Assembly: GCA_024405235.1 (NCBI GenBank) | Contig: JAKSPA010000066.1 | Coordinates: 1 to 7,966, forward strand | DNA length: 7,966 bases | Direction of reading: 5' to 3' | Source of the DNA: Lentisphaeria bacterium | GTDB taxonomy: Bacteria > Verrucomicrobiota > Lentisphaeria > Oligosphaerales > Oligosphaeraceae | Shown: piece by piece, positions 1-6,116 of the stretch | Position numbering within the stretch: position 1 is the stretch's first letter | How the letters are laid out: each line of letters starts with the position of its first letter | Notes under the pieces: generated by a model | The model's database searches: none | What the model was told of the DNA's origin: nothing | What the model saw: the letters and a program-made list of their open reading frames with translations, nothing else | Program-made: the position numbers and the translations under genes

Positions 1-25
1 CTGCCGCGGGGCGCCAAGAATAGTG

Positions 26-45
26 CCGCGGAGCTTGCTCCGCGG
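26..45. repeat. GC-rich perfect palindrome (hairpin) downstream of ispE
   Basis: Bases 26-34 (CCGCGGAGC) are the exact reverse complement of bases 37-45 (GCTCCGCGG). A folded form would have an 8-bp stem, 26-33 with 38-45, and a CTTG loop on the plus strand. The element starts about 60 bases past the ispE stop codon. Neither strand has a T-run directly after the stem, so it is not a standard intrinsic terminator, although it could block 3' exonucleases. A further copy of TGCCGCGG lies at 2-9, so CCGCGG occurs three times in the first 45 bases. This could be the edge of a small dispersed palindromic repeat family, which is an inference. Confidence 0.6.
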
Positions 46-107
46 AATAATGCAGTTGGCTAGGCTATTCTGTCGGTTTGAAATGTTCTGTCCACCTAGC
101 CCGATGC

Positions 108-911
108 TCAGAAAGCGCCTGGCAGAGCGGCCTTGGCGGCATCGCGCGCTTCGTTTGAGGCAAAGATTCCAAAGACCGTTGAACCGCTGCCGGAGACGAT
201 TGCGTTGAGTGCGCCATGTTTCTTTAGAAGTTCAAGAGCCTCCTGTATCTGCGGATATTTTTCGGCGACGGCGAAGCCTAGATCATTCCATAGGCATTTC
301 GTCCAATCGGTGTTTTCATCAAGCGGCCACAGAGGCGGCTGCGCATCATTTGGTCTGTGCCAGTTCTTGTATGCCCACGCGACAGGAGATTCGAAGTTCG
401 GATAGATCGCCAGAAGGGGCAGTTCCGGAAAATTCTCCAGCGGCGTCAGGATTTCGCCGATTCCTGTCGCCTGCGATGGAACTGGATTGAGGAAGAATGG
501 GACATCGGCCCCCAAAGAAGCCGCCAATCTGCGCAAGGCCGCATCGTCGGCCCTTTGTTCCAGCGCATTGATCTCCAGAAGCGCCGCAGCGCAATCGGAT
601 GAACCGCCGCCCATTCCGCCGCCGACGGGAATGCGTTTCTTGATTGTTATGTGGAAATCCGTACTCAAAAAGAATTCGGAACAATATGCAGTCACAGCAC
701 GGCAGACTAGATTGTCGGCAGGGTCTCCTGGAATCTCGCGTCCCTCGCATTCCAGAGTCAAGCCGCAGCCAGCCGCAGACGGCGTCACCGAAATCTCGTC
801 GCACACAGCCCAATAGGGATAGAAAATCGTTTTGATTTCGTGACGTTTGTCGGAGGGGCGCTCCTCGCCGACTGTCAGATAGAGATTTACTTTCGCTGGA
901 GTTCTACGCAT
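108..911 (-). CDS. ispE: 4-diphosphocytidyl-2-C-methyl-D-erythritol kinase (IspE)
   Basis: Cytoplasmic GHMP-family kinase that phosphorylates CDP-methylerythritol with ATP in the MEP pathway of isoprenoid synthesis. The protein is 267 residues, slightly shorter than the roughly 280 usual for the family. Visible motifs are PAKVNLYL near residues 5-12 with the conserved lysine, the glycine-rich ATP loop IPVGGGMGGGSSD at 94-106 ending in the expected catalytic aspartate, LGADVPFFL at 133-141, WNDL at 208-211 and SGSGSTVFG at 240-248. The usual DGYHE segment reads DKRHE, which keeps the histidine and glutamate. I chose the ATG at 909-911 because it sits just before the conserved PAK motif. The frame stays open upstream to 998, but that extension reads through 9-base repeats into a low-complexity Ser/Val/Leu peptide. 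No clear Shine-Dalgarno sequence precedes the chosen start. A terminator separates the gene from the upstream cluster, so it is probably transcribed on its own. Confidence 0.95.
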   Translation of the reverse strand: MRRTPAKVNLYLTVGEERPSDKRHEIKTIFYPYWAVCDEISVTPSAAGCGLTLECEGREIPGDPADNLVCRAVTAYCSEFFLSTDFHITIKKRIPVGGGMGGGSSDCAAALLEINALEQRADDAALRRLAASLGADVPFFLNPVPSQATGIGEILTPLENFPELPLLAIYPNFESPVAWAYKNWHRPNDAQPPLWPLDENTDWTKCLWNDLGFAVAEKYPQIQEALELLKKHGALNAIVSGSGSTVFGIFASNEARDAAKAALPGAF

Positions 912-973
912 TGAAAAAAGGGATGAAAGGGCTGAAATGACTGAAGGGACTGAAAGAACTGAAGGGAATTGAT
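912..973 (+). repeat. Degenerate 9-base tandem repeat array, consensus GGACTGAAA
   Basis: Read on the plus strand in register, successive 9-mers are GGGATGAAA (920-928), GGGCTGAAA (929-937), TGACTGAAG (938-946), GGACTGAAA (947-955) and GAACTGAAG (956-964), with weaker units at each end. The array occupies the leader immediately upstream of ispE. A 9-base period is three codons, which explains why no stop codon appears in one frame. Oppositely oriented units of a related sequence lie at 1008-1034. The direction given here is simply the strand on which the consensus reads GGACTGAAA. Confidence 0.75.
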
Positions 974-1007
974 TTTCTAGAAAACTAGACCTTCCCATCC
1001 CACTACT

Positions 1008-1053
1008 CCTTTAAGTCCTTTAAATCCTTTGAGGTTTAAAAGGAACTGAAAGG
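1008..1053. repeat. Inverted nonamer repeats forming an imperfect hairpin
   Basis: On the plus strand, 1008-1024 reads CCTTTAAGTCCTTTAAA and is nearly the reverse complement of 1035-1053 (TTTAAAAGGAACTGAAAGG). Pairing gives about 16 base pairs with one mismatch and two single-base bulges, around a 10-base loop at 1025-1034. The left arm holds minus-strand units CTTAAAGGA and TTTAAAGGA, and the loop holds a third (CTCAAAGGA). The right arm holds a plus-strand unit. The left arm could alternatively pair with the plus-oriented array at 920-964, so two exclusive folds are possible in an ispE leader transcript. No T-run follows on the minus strand, so it is unlikely to be a terminator. Confidence 0.6.
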
Positions 1054-1061
1054 CCTAGATA

Positions 1062-1114
1062 GAAAACAAAAACGGGGCTGCTGCAATCCTAATTAACGTG
1101 TTGCAGCAGTCCCG
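1062..1114 (-). terminator. Intrinsic terminator after the EF-hand gene
   Basis: Bases 1073-1086 pair with 1101-1114 in a continuous 14-bp stem with one G-T pair and a 14-base loop. On the minus strand the stem is followed directly by TTTTTGTTTTC (1072-1062), a good U-tract. The stem starts about 20 bases past the EF-hand gene stop codon, so it closes the long leftward cluster. On the plus strand only CCTTTTAT follows, so activity in that direction would be weaker. Confidence 0.93.
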
Positions 1115-1133
1115 CCTTTTATGCTACAGGCGT

Positions 1134-1604
1134 TTACTCGGCTGCTTCAGGAGCCTTTGGGGCAGCAGCGGGACGCTTGCCGTTCGGGCGCGGGCCATTC
1201 GGACGCTGACCATTCGGACGACGGCCACCCTGCGGCAGGAGCATCTTTTCCATGGCGTCCTTGACCTTTTTGGCTTCTTCGGCGTCAATGACCATGTCGT
1301 TGTTGGCATCAACCGCATCCAGCATCATCAGAGTGCGATTGTATTTCTGGAGTTTCTTGTAAACCTCCATATCCTTCTTGAAATTTTCCTTTTCGGCGTC
1401 ATTGATCTTTCCATCGCCGTCGGCATCGTAAAGCGCCAAGAGCTCGCTAGCGTCCTTCTTGATGCGCTCGAGCATCATTGTCTGTCCGCCATTACGAGGA
1501 GGACGAACGTTCTTTTCAGGAGCCTTCTTCGCCTCTGGTGCTTCCTGTGCATTGATTGCGAACGCGGCGCAAAGTGTCGCCAGCATAATCAGCATTTTCT
1601 TCAT
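1134..1604 (-). CDS. Secreted EF-hand calcium-binding protein
   Basis: A 156-residue protein whose role beyond probable calcium binding is unknown. Residues 1-19 form a signal peptide (MKKMLIMLATLCAAFAINA) with likely cleavage before Q20. A short Ala/Glu/Lys/Pro-rich linker follows. EF-hand loop 1 spans residues 60-71 (DADGDGKINDAE) with canonical ligands at positions 1, 3, 5, 9 and 12. Loop 2 spans 99-110 (DANNDMVIDAEE); it keeps the acidic ligands but has Met in place of the usual Gly at position 6. The C-terminus carries a repeated (R/Q/P/K)RPNG segment at 128-145 and an Ala/Pro-rich end. AAAGGAG lies 7 bases before the ATG, which supports the start. The gene begins 17 bases after xseB, so it is probably co-transcribed with it, and it ends at a terminator. 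It resembles small EF-hand (calmodulin-like fold) proteins exported by environmental and gut bacteria. The binding partner cannot be read from the sequence. Confidence 0.88.
   Translation of the reverse strand: MKKMLIMLATLCAAFAINAQEAPEAKKAPEKNVRPPRNGGQTMMLERIKKDASELLALYDADGDGKINDAEKENFKKDMEVYKKLQKYNRTLMMLDAVDANNDMVIDAEEAKKVKDAMEKMLLPQGGRRPNGQRPNGPRPNGKRPAAAPKAPEAAE
1170..1223 (-). repeat. 15-base in-frame repeat encoding RPNG units
   Basis: Codons 128-145 of the EF-hand gene encode RRPNG-QRPNG-PRPNG-KRP, which is three full five-residue units plus part of a fourth. At DNA level this is a 15-base tandem repeat with diverged third positions. The peptide is basic and proline-rich, likely unstructured and cell-surface or periplasmic. 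Such repeats can change copy number by slippage. Confidence 0.8.
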
Positions 1605-1621
1605 GTTGCTTCTCCTTTGTG

Positions 1622-1867
1622 TTACTGTGAATCACCTACGGGAAAACCAATTTCCTGCAAGGCGGCCTCACCATCTGGTTGTTTGGTCAGCATTTGGATC
1701 TTCTTCTCGGCTCCACTGAGTTTTTCATTGCAGTATTTGCCAAGTTTTACGCCACGCTCGAAAGCCTTCATGCTCTCTTCAAGCGTAAGATTGCCGTTTT
1801 CCAATTGCTGCACGATGATTTCCAATTGCTGCAAAGCGTCATCAAAAGTCAGTTTTTCATCTGCCAT
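1622..1867 (-). CDS. xseB: Exodeoxyribonuclease VII small subunit
   Basis: XseB binds XseA to form exonuclease VII, which degrades single-stranded DNA from both ends in the cytoplasm during repair and recombination. The protein has 81 residues, the normal size for the family. It shows the family pattern FDDALQQLEIIVQQLENGNL followed by TLEESMKAFERGVKLGKYCNEKLSGAEKKI, predicted to be helical throughout. I use the ATG at 1865-1867, which gives MADEKLTF. An in-frame TTG at 1883-1885 would add six residues, but it overlaps GGGAG (1879-1883), the best candidate ribosome-binding site. The spacing from GGGAG to the ATG is 11 bases, slightly long. The gene follows xseA after 72 AT-rich bases holding a possible promoter, and precedes the EF-hand gene by 17 bases. 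Confidence 0.95.
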   Translation of the reverse strand: MADEKLTFDDALQQLEIIVQQLENGNLTLEESMKAFERGVKLGKYCNEKLSGAEKKIQMLTKQPDGEAALQEIGFPVGDSQ

Positions 1868-1896
1868 TTTGCGAGTCACTCCCAAAAACGATTTTC

Positions 1897-1924
1897 ATTA
1901 TTAATAAATTGTTTCGATTGACAA
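1897..1924 (-). promoter_or_regulatory. Possible sigma-70-type promoter for xseB
   Basis: On the minus strand TTGTCA (1924-1919) and AATAAT (1902-1897) are separated by 16 bases, each matching the consensus at five of six positions. The -10 box lies 29 bases upstream of the xseB ATG, and the region is markedly richer in A and T than its surroundings. This would let xseB and the EF-hand gene be transcribed apart from xseA. AT-rich gaps give such matches by chance, so this is only a candidate. Confidence 0.4.
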
Positions 1925-1939
1925 AAAAAATTACAAAAT

Positions 1940-3256
1940 CTATGTCACGACGACCTTCAGTTGACCATCGCTCAAAAGCGCAGTAAGAGACGTTCCGGAG
2001 GGCGCTTCCTCCGATTTGCGTATCGCATGCTGATTTTCGTCCAGCAGAATGCTGTATCCTCTCTGAAGCACGCCTTTCGGATCCAACGCGCGCAAGGACG
2101 CCGTCGTGGCCTTGAGGCTGGCGGAAGCCCTTGTCAATCGCGTCTGCTGACAGAAAAACAGCCGCTGCCACAGATTGTCCAGGGTGCTGCGCATCTTCTG
2201 CGCACGCTGAGGAAGCGCGCCGTAGAGTCTGATTTCGTCATTCGCCAGACGCGTCTTTCTGTCGGAAATCATTCCCTGCGGATGGACGAGATACGGACAT
2301 GCGAGACAGTTGTCCAGGCGCATTCGCAGCGATTTTGTCTTCCAGACGATGTTCTGCTCCAGCCGACGCATGAAATCCGCCAGAGTGCCGCTTACCATGA
2401 AGTAATTGCCTGTAACGACCTCCGCCGCCTTGGTAGGCGTAATCGCATTGCAGTCGGAGACATAATCGACCAACGTAGTGTCTTTCTCGTGTCCGACAGC
2501 CGTGATGATCGGCGTTCTGGCGGCGGCGACGGCACGCGCAAGCGCTTCGTCGTTGAAGCACCACAAATCATCGGCACTGCCGCCACCGCGCGTCAGGACG
2601 ATGACATCGCATTTGCCGTAGTCGTCTAGCATCTGCAGTGCCTGGCGCAATTCAGCCGCGGCGGTGTTTCCCTGAACCTTCGACGGCGCCAGAACAAACG
2701 AAAGTCGCGGGAAACGCGACAGGCATGTATGCAGGAAATCGCGATAACCTGCAGCGTCTGGACTGCTTACGATGCCAATGCATTTGGGATACGGCGGCAG
2801 TGGTTTCTTGCGTGCAGGATCGGTAAGGCCCTCGGCCGCGAGTTTCGCAAGCGTCTGGCGCATTTTCTCAAGCAAAGTGTTCTTGTCGTCTATCAGCCGA
2901 ATCTGCGAAGCGACGAACTGCACGGAAGTCCTTGGCTGATAGAAATCTATATGACCATATACTAATACTCTGTCGCCGTTCTTTATGTTCGCCTGCGCCA
3001 GCTTGGACACGCCATTGAACCAGACGATGGAAATCGAGAAGCCGTCGTTGTCTCTCAAAGTTGCATAGAGATGCGCCAAACTCTGCGTCTTGCTTGACAG
3101 AACGAGTTCGCCGAACATCCAGAAATATTGCGGAAAATCATGCTTTACGACCGCATTGATATATTTTGCGACATCGGACACCGACCATGCGACATTAGGA
3201 TCATGGCTGGCAAAGACCCTTTCGGAATAATTGTCATATTGCTGTGGTTCGGACAT
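1940..3256 (-). CDS. xseA: Exodeoxyribonuclease VII large subunit
   Basis: Catalytic subunit of exonuclease VII, partner of the adjacent xseB. The protein has 438 residues from the ATG at 3254-3256, against about 450 in E. coli. The domain order is normal: an OB-fold DNA-binding domain at about 25-122; the catalytic domain with GIVSSPDAAGYRDFL at 161-175, TRGGGSADDLWCFNDE at 222-237 and AVGHEKDTTLVDYVSD at 253-268; a long charged helical region at about 290-385 expected to bind XseB; and the C-terminal DPKGVLQRGYSIL segment at 392-404. These match conserved blocks of the family (RGGGS.EDLW and AVGHE.D in E. coli). An in-frame TTG at 3263-3265 would add three residues. Neither start has a strong ribosome-binding site; only GAG lies 5 bases before the ATG, so the exact start is uncertain. 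A 100-base gap with a hairpin separates it from the upstream gene. Confidence 0.95.
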   Translation of the reverse strand: MSEPQQYDNYSERVFASHDPNVAWSVSDVAKYINAVVKHDFPQYFWMFGELVLSSKTQSLAHLYATLRDNDGFSISIVWFNGVSKLAQANIKNGDRVLVYGHIDFYQPRTSVQFVASQIRLIDDKNTLLEKMRQTLAKLAAEGLTDPARKKPLPPYPKCIGIVSSPDAAGYRDFLHTCLSRFPRLSFVLAPSKVQGNTAAAELRQALQMLDDYGKCDVIVLTRGGGSADDLWCFNDEALARAVAAARTPIITAVGHEKDTTLVDYVSDCNAITPTKAAEVVTGNYFMVSGTLADFMRRLEQNIVWKTKSLRMRLDNCLACPYLVHPQGMISDRKTRLANDEIRLYGALPQRAQKMRSTLDNLWQRLFFCQQTRLTRASASLKATTASLRALDPKGVLQRGYSILLDENQHAIRKSEEAPSGTSLTALLSDGQLKVVVT

Positions 3257-3291
3257 TGCACTCAAAAAGGCACGTTATTCATGGTTCGAAC

Positions 3292-3334
3292 GCATCCAGC
3301 CGCACAGCCGTTCACAAGCCATGCGGCTGAATGC
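3292..3334 (-). other. Hairpin in the leader between the exported-protein gene and xseA
   Basis: CAGCCGCA (3297-3304) pairs exactly with TGCGGCTG (3322-3329). After one C-A mismatch, four more pairs form (3292-3295 with 3331-3334), giving a 12-bp stem around a 17-base loop. On the minus strand the stem ends about 36 bases before the xseA ATG. A T-run (CCTTTTTG) follows only about 20 bases later, so it is not a standard terminator. It may protect the upstream mRNA end, attenuate read-through, or affect xseA translation, and the sequence does not say which. Confidence 0.5.
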
Positions 3335-3356
3335 CCTACATCATTTCACGATGGAT

Positions 3357-4427
3357 TTATTCGGCGTCTTCAGCAGCGCTTTTTTTCAGCGCATCTTCAG
3401 CGAAGGAAGTCATCATGGGAACAAGTAGATTGCAATCGGTCTCATTCAAGGAGACCTTCAGTCCAGTGACAGAACCGTCAAGCAAAGACGCGATTGTCTT
3501 TGGGAACGCGAAATTCTCGCCAACGAGACCAGGCAGCATCGCCTGCCCCATGGGAACCGCCATCGCATCCAGCAGAGCGGTCTTGACGGCATTCGCGGAA
3601 GCGGCATCTTCAAAAGCGCCCTTGACGCTGAATGAAACATCGCTTGCGGAAGAAGCAAAGGTCAAAGCAAAGCCATCGAGTTTTCCGAAAGCAGCCTTGG
3701 TGGCATCATCTAACATCTCATTTTCATTGATGAACTGCTCAACCAGCATGGCCTTTATTTCCGCAGGAAGAGCGATAGCCAACGCGCATCCATTGTTCTT
3801 GCTGGCTGCATCCACGATGGATTTCATCTTGGGAGAGTATTTTCCAGCCTCCGCTTTGACACACTCCTTCAGGAATGCAGGAGGTCCGAAGACGACTGTC
3901 TTTCCATCGTTGGAAATCGCCAGAGCGATTTTTGATTTGTCACCAGCCTTCTCTGTGATCTCATAGCCTGCGTAATCGCCGATCTTCGCAGGAGCGATAT
4001 CGACATTCTTGCCGACTTCGGGCTTGATTGCGGGAAGCGCGGGAATCATGTCGAAGAACGGCTTGACGGAACCATTGAAAGAAGCTGCGCCGACGAATTT
4101 GACGTTGGACAAATCATCTTTCGCGCTCTGAAGTGCTTCCGCGCTTAAATCACCGCCAAAGGAGATTACCATCTTCACCGAATCGGTGATTTCCCTGGGA
4201 AGGAGATTCCTTAGGACCTCTGCCATCTTGGCATCATTATTCTCCTTTGCGGCCTTCTCCTGGATTTCATTGCCTATCTTTTCAAGAAGCGTATTCTTGA
4301 AAAGCGCATTGTCATAGACGAATGTGACGTGCGCATCGCTCAGTTCAGCGGTCTTGAGAGAAAGATCAGCCAGAAGCGGCAGAGTCAGCAATGCCGCGAC
4401 CAATGCAGTAAGTGTGCGTTTCAGCAT
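3357..4427 (-). CDS. Exported protein of unknown function
   Basis: I do not recognise the family of this 356-residue protein. Residues 1-20 form a signal peptide: a KR-containing start, a run of Leu/Ala/Val, then LLA with cleavage likely before D21. No further membrane segment or lipobox cysteine is visible, so the product is probably periplasmic or secreted. The mature part has two similar-looking halves, each with a beta-rich stretch followed by a helix: KFVGAASFNGSVKPFFD at about 110-126 and VSFSVKGAFEDAASANAVKT at about 264-283. Between them lie KIALAISNDGKTVVFGPPAF at about 166-185 and an acidic helix at 222-245. Only three cysteines occur in the mature chain (189, 214 and 332). AAGGA lies 8 bases before the ATG, which supports the start. 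The gene follows yejB by 18 bases and is likely co-transcribed with it. Nothing in the sequence resembles the YejA solute-binding protein. Confidence 0.85.
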   Translation of the reverse strand: MLKRTLTALVAALLTLPLLADLSLKTAELSDAHVTFVYDNALFKNTLLEKIGNEIQEKAAKENNDAKMAEVLRNLLPREITDSVKMVISFGGDLSAEALQSAKDDLSNVKFVGAASFNGSVKPFFDMIPALPAIKPEVGKNVDIAPAKIGDYAGYEITEKAGDKSKIALAISNDGKTVVFGPPAFLKECVKAEAGKYSPKMKSIVDAASKNNGCALAIALPAEIKAMLVEQFINENEMLDDATKAAFGKLDGFALTFASSASDVSFSVKGAFEDAASANAVKTALLDAMAVPMGQAMLPGLVGENFAFPKTIASLLDGSVTGLKVSLNETDCNLLVPMMTSFAEDALKKSAAEDAE

Positions 4428-4445
4428 AGTGCTTTTCCTTTTGTT

Positions 4446-5498
4446 TTAGTTGAAGTGAATGCGAGGATCAATCAGTACGTAGCAAAAATCCGAAAGAATG
4501 TTTCCGAGAAGCCCGAGCACGCTCGTAAGCGCCAGAACGCCCATGAAGACAGGATAGTCCCGTCCTACAATCGCCTCCATGCTCAGATTTCCCATGCCTG
4601 GAATCTCGAAGACACGCTCGATGATGACGCTTCCGGCGAACATCACCGTCAGGACGCTTCCGAAGCCTGTCGCTATCGGCACGAGAGCGTTTCTAAGAGC
4701 GTGTCCCCACAGCGCACGCGCTGTGGAACCGCCTTTCGCATAGACGGTGCGGATGTAGTCGCTGTTGATCTGCTCCAAAAGGGAGTTCTTCATCAGCAGC
4801 GTAAGCATCGCGAAGGAACCCGCCATGTAGCAGATCACCGGCAGAAGCGTGTGCCAGAGAATGTCGCGTACCTTCGCGAAAAAGGACATCTCCGCAAAGC
4901 CTGCCGACTGAAAGCCAGTGGCGGGAAAGATGTCCCAAAGGCCTTCGACAGTCCCGCAGAAAAGCAGTTTGAGAAGCATTCCAAGCGCGAACACGGGAAT
5001 CGCGTATCCCGTGAAGACGATCACGCTGGAGGCCATGTCGAATGGGCTGCCGTGTTTCATCGCCTTCGCGACTCCCAACGGCACGCATACAAGATACGAA
5101 AGAATGAAACTGGTGAGGCCGAAAACAAGCGAAACCGGAAAGCGTTGCGAAATCATCTCCCACGCGGTCTTGTTGGAGAACTTGTACGATCTTGTGAGCA
5201 TCCCGCAGCGCTCTTGCCAAAGCCATTTCCAATAGCGCTTCAGCAGCGGCTGGTCGAATCCGAAATGCTTTCTGAAAGCCTCGCGCTCAAGTTCCAGCGT
5301 CTCCTGAGAAGTTCCACCGGCAGCAGTCGTTCCGCTGGAGCTTTCGCCGCCTGCGCCCATGCCGTGCATGCGCATCATCATCTGTTCCACGGGACCGCCT
5401 GGAACAAATTGCGTGATCGCGAAACACAGAAGCGTTATTCCGAGAAAAGTCGGAACAACGAGCAGCAGTCTTCGAATGAAGTAGTCAACGCGCGACAT
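4446..5498 (-). CDS. yejB: Peptide ABC transporter permease, YejB type
   Basis: Inner-membrane permease of the oligopeptide/microcin C importer family. In E. coli, YejB works with permease YejE, ATPase YejF and binding protein YejA. The 350-residue protein shows an N-terminal helix at about 9-31, the block FVPGGPVEQ at 31-39, a periplasmic Gly/Ser/Thr-rich loop at about 45-65, and further helices near 121-145, 158-182, 215-237, 272-298 and 315-340. The cytoplasmic EAA loop that contacts the ATPase is at about 248-272 (DYIRTVYAKGGSTARALWGH). The blocks GYAIPVF, LLMKNSLL, GRDYPV and the terminal LIDPRIHF closely match E. coli YejB, which distinguishes it from DppB/OppB. The best ribosome-binding candidate, GGAAGG, is about 17 bases from the ATG, so initiation looks weak. 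No yejA, yejE or yejF lies on either side within the window. The ATPase and second permease must come from elsewhere, or the system has been split. Confidence 0.93.
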   Translation of the reverse strand: MSRVDYFIRRLLLVVPTFLGITLLCFAITQFVPGGPVEQMMMRMHGMGAGGESSSGTTAAGGTSQETLELEREAFRKHFGFDQPLLKRYWKWLWQERCGMLTRSYKFSNKTAWEMISQRFPVSLVFGLTSFILSYLVCVPLGVAKAMKHGSPFDMASSVIVFTGYAIPVFALGMLLKLLFCGTVEGLWDIFPATGFQSAGFAEMSFFAKVRDILWHTLLPVICYMAGSFAMLTLLMKNSLLEQINSDYIRTVYAKGGSTARALWGHALRNALVPIATGFGSVLTVMFAGSVIIERVFEIPGMGNLSMEAIVGRDYPVFMGVLALTSVLGLLGNILSDFCYVLIDPRIHFN

Positions 5499-5545
5499 CT
5501 TAGACTAGGCGCCAGCCTTCCCGAAATGCATGTCCACGCGTTCCT

Positions 5546-6115
5546 TTACTTTTCGGGAACCGCGTTCTGAGACGCCCCCTGAAGAGAAGACTCTGCCTCG
5601 GAAGGAGCCTGAAGGATGCGCTTTTCCTCCTCGAAAACGAATTCTTTAAGCGCCGTCCGTTCTTCTGCGCTCATGCCGCCGATCTTTTCGCGCATGGCAT
5701 CTCCGACCATAGGACACGGTCCAGACGCTTCAAGCGCCAGAAGCATGTATCCATCGTACATTCTTCCGGAAATCTGTGGACAACTGGCCATGCTGGCATA
5801 GGTCCTCGCCAGCATGTCTTCCGCATCCACCTTCAGTTCGGGATCTTTCTTCGCATTGGCGCAAATTTCCATGTAGATGTCTCTCGCCGACGCGAACTGC
5901 GCAAAAGCCGTTGCGTCGCCTGCGCTGGAAAGCACGGAGGCGTTGTCGTATATGCCGCCTGCCATGTTGAAGGCCTTGTAACGCTTCTTTTCATTGCATT
6001 TGCAAACGCAATAGACGATTACCAAAACAATGAAAATCAGATAGAGTATGTTCTTGACGGCTGTGGATTTGCATGTACACGCCACCTGTTCCTTTTCATT
6101 CGCTTTTTCAGCCAT
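5546..6115 (-). CDS. Cysteine-rich single-pass membrane protein of unknown function
   Basis: I do not recognise this 189-residue protein. It has a charged N-terminus (1-20), one hydrophobic helix at about 22-38 (NILYLIFIVLVIVYCVC), a basic stretch just after it, then a mostly helical soluble part (50-170) and a polar tail. Eight cysteines stand out: C13 and C15 before the helix, C36, C38 and C40 at its end, then C85, C112 and C134. The paired CTC and CVCKC motifs flanking one helix suggest metal or thiol chemistry, or lipid attachment, but no known motif is complete. The region 60-135 could hold TPR-like helix pairs, which is a weak impression. AGAGGA sits 8 bases before the ATG, and the upstream trmO stop is only one base away, so translation is probably coupled. 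yejB follows after 47 bases. Confidence 0.82.
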   Translation of the reverse strand: MAEKANEKEQVACTCKSTAVKNILYLIFIVLVIVYCVCKCNEKKRYKAFNMAGGIYDNASVLSSAGDATAFAQFASARDIYMEICANAKKDPELKVDAEDMLARTYASMASCPQISGRMYDGYMLLALEASGPCPMVGDAMREKIGGMSAEERTALKEFVFEEEKRILQAPSEAESSLQGASQNAVPEK

Positions 6116-6116
6116 G

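Noticed and set aside
58..101. Inverted repeat GGCTAGG / CCTAGCC downstream of ispE
   Set aside because: The stem is 7 bp with a 30-base loop and no U-tract, which is within what chance can give.
912..998. Upstream extension of ispE to an in-frame start at 998
   Set aside because: The added 29 residues are encoded by the 9-base repeat array and lie before the conserved PAK motif that normally begins IspE.
912..1055. CRISPR array
   Set aside because: The repeat unit is 9 bases, degenerate, without spacers and present in both orientations.
1883..1885. TTG start for xseB (six residues longer)
   Set aside because: The TTG overlaps the best ribosome-binding candidate, and the ATG at 1867 gives the usual XseB length.
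1098..1904. Plus-strand open frame (268 codons) opposite the EF-hand gene and xseB
   Set aside because: It spans two well-supported minus-strand genes and half of the terminator stem, and the translation has no recognisable motif.
3270..3334. Possible tRNA, suggested by GGTTCGAAC and a nearby stem
   Set aside because: No T-stem pairs around the TTCGAA, and no acceptor stem or anticodon arm can be formed on either strand.
4329..5570. Long plus-strand open frame (413 codons) opposite yejB
   Set aside because: It lies antisense to a clearly recognised yejB and the start of the exported-protein gene. Its translation is basic, low in hydrophobic structure and matches no family I know, as expected for a shadow frame.
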